The position numbers and the translations under genes are program-made. DNA of 36,575 bases from Akkermansia muciniphila. GTDB taxonomy: Bacteria > Verrucomicrobiota > Verrucomicrobiia > Limisphaerales > SIAT01. Location: the NCBI GenBank assembly GCA_945900775.1, contig CAMDJP010000030.1, positions 1 through 36,575 on the forward strand, in the 5' to 3' direction. A model generated the notes under the pieces. It had not been told where the DNA came from. It saw only the letters and a list, made by a program, of their open reading frames with translations, and made no database searches. Numbering within the stretch: position 1 is the stretch's first letter; each line of letters starts with the position of its first letter. Below, one piece after another: positions 33,060 to 36,575 of this stretch.

Positions 33060-33884
33060 CTAGATCCCTTTGACTGGCTGTTCCGTTTCCTCGAGAAGAA
33101 AGCGTCCGTAGATTAATCCCGCGAGAGCGCCGCCAGCGAGCGGGCCGACCCAGTAGATCCAGTGGTTCAACCACGTGCCCGAAATCGCCGCCGGACCGAA
33201 CACGCGCGCTGGATTCAGCGCACCGCCTGTTAAAACGTAACCAACCAATACACCCGATCCCATCGCTAGCCCAACAGCCAGTGCCCCCATACGCGGCCCG
33301 CGCCCATCAGCCATCGTGCCGAAATAAGTCACCACCAGCAGGAAAGTTAACGTGGCCTCAACCACGACGCCTTGCAGGGTATTGATACGTGGTTCGTCCG
33401 ACGGCACGCTGTTGATTATCCTGTTCGGAATCTTCGGCACGGCAATAGCTATTGCCTCGGTAGCCCCCTTGCTCGCCATCACCAGCTTTGACCAGCCGGC
33501 GAACAGTGGGACGGCAATAGCTATTGCCTCGGTAGCCCCCTTGCTCTCGGTGCCGCTACCCTTGGGCGCCAGTTCGGTACCGCTAACCAGAAACGCCAAC
33601 AGACCGGCCGCGACAAAACCGGCCAACAACTGCGCGAGTATGAACATCAGCGCGCGCGGCACTTCGATACGACCGCCCACGAGCATCCCCAGTGTCACCG
33701 CTGGATTAAAGTGCGCACCGGAAATCGCCATCAGCGCCGAGGCGAGCGCGGCGATGGTCAGGCCTTGCGCCAACGAAACCGAGAGGATGTCACCGGGGTT
33801 GAAACTGGTCACGGCAACGCCGACGAACACGAGAGCGAACGTGCCGATGAATTCGGCCACGAGTTGTTTGGCTAGCGAAGGCAT
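33060..33884 (-). CDS. Aquaporin (MIP family) with repeat insertion
   Basis: A 274-residue channel of the aquaporin/glycerol-facilitator family. Six membrane segments and both pore motifs are present: HFNPAVTLG (NPA at 60-62) and ALNPARVFGPA (NPA at 224-226). The N-terminal AEFIGTFALVFVGVAV is typical. Between the third and fourth membrane segments, where a short loop is expected, residues about 105-165 form a long insert. It contains two identical 12-residue copies, SKGATEAIAIAV at 114-125 and 138-149, encoded by perfect 36-bp repeats with a 72-bp period. The reading frame is intact and the pore motifs unaffected, so the protein may still work as a water or small-solute channel. It lies 30 bases upstream of ugd and follows the TPR gene by nine bases. 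Confidence 0.88.
   Translation of the reverse strand: MPSLAKQLVAEFIGTFALVFVGVAVTSFNPGDILSVSLAQGLTIAALASALMAISGAHFNPAVTLGMLVGGRIEVPRALMFILAQLLAGFVAAGLLAFLVSGTELAPKGSGTESKGATEAIAIAVPLFAGWSKLVMASKGATEAIAIAVPKIPNRIINSVPSDEPRINTLQGVVVEATLTFLLVVTYFGTMADGRGPRMGALAVGLAMGSGVLVGYVLTGGALNPARVFGPAAISGTWLNHWIYWVGPLAGGALAGLIYGRFLLEETEQPVKGI
33439..33474 (-). repeat. 36-bp in-frame palindromic repeat, copy 2 in the gene
   Basis: Perfect copy of the sequence at 33511-33546. It contains the 16-bp perfect palindrome GGCAATAGCTATTGCC (33441-33456) beside an asymmetric GGGGGCTACCGA-type arm. In the aquaporin frame it encodes residues 138-149. Flanking bases differ between the copies, so the repeat unit ends sharply at 36 bp. 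Confidence 0.93.
33511..33546 (-). repeat. 36-bp in-frame palindromic repeat, copy 1 in the gene
   Basis: Identical over 36 bp to 33439-33474 and separated from it by 36 different bases. The palindrome is at 33513-33528. It encodes aquaporin residues 114-125. The preceding codons (KGSGTE) weakly resemble the repeat product (SKGATE), which may be a decayed edge or chance. Confidence 0.93.
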
Positions 33885-33893
33885 GCTGACTTA

Positions 33894-34616
33894 TTATTTC
33901 TTTGGTTGTGTTTTGGAATTATCGGATGGAAACGGAGCTAGCGGCAACAGCGGCTTGGCCGGCAGCGCCTCGCGGCGACTCACGGCTTCCTCGCGCCAGA
34001 ACCCTGCCTGCGCGACGCCAGTGAGTTGGTCGTACAGTTTGCGAGCCTCTTCAATCTGGCCTTTGGATTCGTGGAGCGCCGCCTGCGCCAACCGCGCCTG
34101 CGCCGCGACAAGGTCGTTCGGATAGTTGACGATTACCTTGCGATACTGGGCTATGGCGTTATCGCCCTCATTGAGGGAGTCGAGCGAAGTCGCTACGCCG
34201 AGGGACGCCGTCGCGCTAAGGAGACTGTTGGGATAGTCGACGAGGAACTTCTCGAAGTCCGCCTTCGCCTCGTTGAACTTGCCCTCTGCAAACAACACCG
34301 ACGCACCGAGCAACGCGGCACGTTCGCCCGCCGCCGTGTCCTTGTGCTGCGACGCCACGCGCCGCAAATCGCTCGCGGTTACCGGCTTGCTGCCGGCTCC
34401 GGCAGCCGGCACCTGCACACCGAAGAGGGCGTCGCTCGCATCAGTCTCGGCCTGGTCGCGTTGGTAAATCCAGATGTAAGCGGCCAGAAGGACGACGAGT
34501 GCACCGACGCCCACTTGGATGAGTCGGCTCTTGTTCACTTCCAGCCACGTCAGAAAATCGAGCGCCGGACTGGACTGAACTTCAACCGGAATGGGCTGCA
34601 ATTTAGGAGAATCCAT
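33894..34616 (-). CDS. Membrane-anchored TPR protein
   Basis: A 240-residue protein with one N-terminal membrane segment (about 32-50, IQVGVGALVVLLAAYIWIY) after a cytosolic start, then a helical tetratricopeptide-like domain. Repeats are visible as AALLGASVLFAEGKFNEAKADFEKFLVDYPNS, TSLDSLNEGDNAIAQYRKVIVNYPND and ARLAQAALHESKGQIEEARKLYDQL. The layout resembles YfgM-type envelope chaperone adaptors, but identity is not certain. The ATG at 34616 is preferred; the longer frame adds 25 residues with no domain character. It precedes the aquaporin gene by nine bases. Confidence 0.8.
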   Translation of the reverse strand: MDSPKLQPIPVEVQSSPALDFLTWLEVNKSRLIQVGVGALVVLLAAYIWIYQRDQAETDASDALFGVQVPAAGAGSKPVTASDLRRVASQHKDTAAGERAALLGASVLFAEGKFNEAKADFEKFLVDYPNSLLSATASLGVATSLDSLNEGDNAIAQYRKVIVNYPNDLVAAQARLAQAALHESKGQIEEARKLYDQLTGVAQAGFWREEAVSRREALPAKPLLPLAPFPSDNSKTQPKK

Positions 34617-34710
34617 AACGGACGGATTCTTTAGGAAGTCTCCCGCCTGCGGCAAGCATGAAATCCCATCCACCTCACGGCGCACACGCACTCATCCGCA
34701 GGCTTTCCAC

Positions 34711-34739
34711 TTGCCAATGACGAGCCTCGCGCCTAGCTT
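34711..34739 (+). promoter_or_regulatory. Candidate promoter of nuoA
   Basis: TTGCCA (34711-34716, five of six to TTGACA), a 17-base spacer and TAGCTT (34734-34739) end six bases before the GTG start at 34746. Initiation would fall on or next to the start codon, implying a leaderless message. Confidence 0.38.
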
Positions 34740-34745
34740 CGCCGC

Positions 34746-35129
34746 GTGGAGTCGCAACTGCAAGAGTACCTCGCCGTTCTCATCCTTTTCCTCGTCGCCG
34801 CCGGTTTCGCGGCTGGCAATCTCATCCTTTCCGTCATGCTCGGCAAGCGTGGCCGGATCACGCAGGTCAAGGATTCCGCGTACGAATGCGGTATGCTTCC
34901 CATTGGCGAAGGTAGCTCTCGTCTCTCGGTGAAGTTCTACCTCGTGGCGATGCTCTTCATCCTGTTCGATATCGAGGTCGTCTTCCTCTACCCGTGGGCG
35001 GTCGTGTATAAGGAAATGCTCTCGACCAACGCGAGCCTCATCTTCGGTTCGATGATTTCCTTCCTCGGCATCCTGTTCGTCGGCTACATCTACGCGGTGA
35101 AGAAGAAGGCGTTCGACTGGAAGGGCTGA
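34746..35129 (+). CDS. nuoA: NADH-quinone oxidoreductase subunit A
   Basis: A 127-residue membrane subunit of complex I. It has the three expected helices (about 10-30, 62-83 and 94-114) and the diagnostic block DSAYECGMLPIGEGSSRLSVKFYLVAMLFILFDIEVVFLYPWAV. That block includes the YECG loop and the FDIE acidic pair near the quinone tunnel. Length is normal. It starts at a GTG with a promoter-like element just upstream. No nuoB or other complex I gene follows: the next gene is a phosphohexomutase 88 bases away. The other subunits must be encoded elsewhere, or this is a second, isolated copy. Confidence 0.95.
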   Translation: MESQLQEYLAVLILFLVAAGFAAGNLILSVMLGKRGRITQVKDSAYECGMLPIGEGSSRLSVKFYLVAMLFILFDIEVVFLYPWAVVYKEMLSTNASLIFGSMISFLGILFVGYIYAVKKKAFDWKG

Positions 35130-35217
35130 ACGGCCCAGCACGAAGCGCCGCAGGACACCCTGTTGGCTGAGGACAATTCCACGACCCTGTCTCTCCTGAA
35201 GCCGTTCACAACTACCT

Positions 35218-36575
35218 ATGACGACCATCAAGTTCGGCACCTCCGGTTGGCGCGGCCTCATCGCGCGTGACTTTACCTTCGACGCAGTCCGCATCGCTGC
35301 GCAGGGCATCGCCGACTATCTCAATTCCGAGTTGCGCAACCCTCGCTCCGCTATCTTCGGCCGCAAGCCCGTCGTCATCCTCGGCCACGACACCCGTTTC
35401 CTCGGACGCGAGTTCAGCCTCGCCGCCGCCGAGGTCCTCGCCGCCAACGATCTCATCCCCCTGCTCTGTCAACGCGACGCCCCCACGCCCGTCATCGCCC
35501 ACACCATCCGCGTCCGCAAAGCCATCGGCGGCATCAACATGACCGCCAGCCACAACCCCGCCGAATGGCAGGGCCTCAAGTTCTCCACCTTCAACGGCGC
35601 ACCCGCCACGCCCGAGGTCACCAAACAGATCGAGACCGCCATCGCCCGGCGCCAGACCGACGACTGGCGGTTCGACGGCGCAATCATCGGCACCTACACG
35701 TGCAAGACGATCGATCCGCAGCCCGATTATTTTAAGCAGATCAAGAAGCTCATTGATTTCAGCACCATCCGAAAAGCGAAGCTCAAGCTCGCCGTCGAAC
35801 TGATGTACGGCACCGGCCGCGGCTACCTCGACACGCTGCTCGAGAAAGACGGCGGCGCAAAGATTACCCGCTTCCACGACGAGCCCAACCCGCTCTTCGG
35901 CGGTCATCATCCCGAGCCGAACGCCGAAGGCATGACGGAGGTTTCGAAGCTCGTCCGCAGCGGCAAGGCCCAGCTCGGCCTCGGCCTCGACGGCGACGCC
36001 GACCGCTTCGGCATCACCGACAAGGACGGCACTTGGCTCACGCCGAACCAGATTCTCGCCCTCACGCTTTATCACCTGAAAAAGAACCGCGGATGGACCG
36101 GCGCCGCCGTCCGCACCGTGCCCACGAGCCATCAAGTGGATGCCGTGGCCGAACTGCTCGGCGTGAAACTCCACGAGACGCCTGTCGGCTTCAAATACAT
36201 CGGCGCGCTCATGGAATCCGAGCCGATCATCGTCGGCGGCGAAGAGTCCGGTGGTCTTTCTGTGAAGGGCCACGTCCCCGAGAAAGACGGCGTCCTCGCC
36301 TGTCTGCTCATGGCCGAGCTCGTCGCCACCGAACGCAAATCCCTCGGCCAGATTCTCAAGTCGCTCGAGAAACAGACTGGTCAGTTCCACACCACGCGCA
36401 TCAACGTTAAGATTGCCCCCGAGAAGAAGGAGGCTCTCCTCAAGAAACTCGCCGGCGGACTCAAGACCGTCGGCAGCTTCAAGGTCGAGCAGTTCATCAC
36501 CACCGACGGCTTCAAATTCCTCCTGCCGAACCGCGAGTGGGTCGCCTTCCGCGCCAGCGGCACCGAGCCGGTCGT
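35218..36575 (+). CDS. Phosphoglucomutase/phosphomannomutase family, 3' end cut by window
   Basis: An open frame of at least 452 codons running off the right edge. It is an alpha-D-phosphohexomutase interconverting hexose-1- and hexose-6-phosphates. It starts MTTIKFGTSGWRGLIARDFTFD. The phosphoserine loop TASHNP places Ser111 as the active residue. The metal loop DGDADR is at 258-263, the sugar-binding loop GGEESGG at 340-346, and the phosphate-binding RASGTEP begins at 445, just before the cut. All four domains are therefore represented and only a short tail is missing. Glucose, mannose or glucosamine specificity cannot be told. Together with ugd it could feed UDP-glucuronate synthesis. Confidence 0.93.
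   Translation, partial: MTTIKFGTSGWRGLIARDFTFDAVRIAAQGIADYLNSELRNPRSAIFGRKPVVILGHDTRFLGREFSLAAAEVLAANDLIPLLCQRDAPTPVIAHTIRVRKAIGGINMTASHNPAEWQGLKFSTFNGAPATPEVTKQIETAIARRQTDDWRFDGAIIGTYTCKTIDPQPDYFKQIKKLIDFSTIRKAKLKLAVELMYGTGRGYLDTLLEKDGGAKITRFHDEPNPLFGGHHPEPNAEGMTEVSKLVRSGKAQLGLGLDGDADRFGITDKDGTWLTPNQILALTLYHLKKNRGWTGAAVRTVPTSHQVDAVAELLGVKLHETPVGFKYIGALMESEPIIVGGEESGGLSVKGHVPEKDGVLACLLMAELVATERKSLGQILKSLEKQTGQFHTTRINVKIAPEKKEALLKKLAGGLKTVGSFKVEQFITTDGFKFLLPNREWVAFRASGTEPV

Noticed and set aside
33439..33546. Minimal CRISPR array (36-bp repeat, 36-bp spacer, 36-bp repeat)
   Set aside because: Only two repeats, no cas genes, no leader. The whole block lies in frame inside an intact aquaporin gene.
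35212..36390. 392-codon minus-strand frame
   Set aside because: It is antisense to the phosphohexomutase, whose plus frame has all catalytic loops; composition is Gly/Val/Ala/Asp rich without motifs.

Overview
The window is dense, GC-rich bacterial chromosome. Gene content points to a Verrucomicrobiota-like organism. The clues are an integrase N-terminal fragment of a type I associate with that phylum, tandem secreted esterases with one fused to an SMP-30 domain, a DUF3500 protein, a hopanoid gene set, and short or absent leaders before several starts. This assignment is inference from gene content; no 16S or phylogenetic marker was tested.

Bases 1-2626 are a scarred accessory stretch around one intact gene, a NupG-type major facilitator transporter. 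It holds a 5' fragment of a tyrosine integrase, a 26-bp tRNA 3'-end fragment, the C-terminal remnant of a terpene-cyclase-like repeat protein with an in-frame stop, a hairpin terminator, and a clean 3' half of tRNA-Arg. Bases 2627-6265 carry three tandem paralogous secreted esterases.

Bases 6335-14638 are mostly housekeeping: phosphatidylserine decarboxylase, moaB/mogA and moaC, panB, an MFS transporter, a Tat-exported sugar-isomerase-like protein, and a dapF-dapA-dapB-folK cluster. Bases 14758-20014 hold hopanoid genes: shc, an unknown membrane protein and hpnG on the plus strand, facing a DMT-type transporter, hpnK and hpnD on the minus strand. The minus-strand run continues upstream without a break through an NtrC-type two-component pair, coaC, gmk, yicC and ymdB. 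The nine genes from ymdB to the DMT gene may be one transcription unit.

Bases 25863-36575 contain a DUF3500 protein, an RlmD-type RNA methyltransferase, a glycosyltransferase, a Tat-exported phosphoesterase, a secreted alpha/beta hydrolase, tRNA-Pro(CGG), a MutT-type Nudix hydrolase, UDP-glucose dehydrogenase, an aquaporin, a TPR protein, an isolated nuoA and a phosphohexomutase cut by the window end. The aquaporin carries two perfect 36-bp in-frame repeats, each with a 16-bp perfect palindrome. This is the least explained structure in the window.
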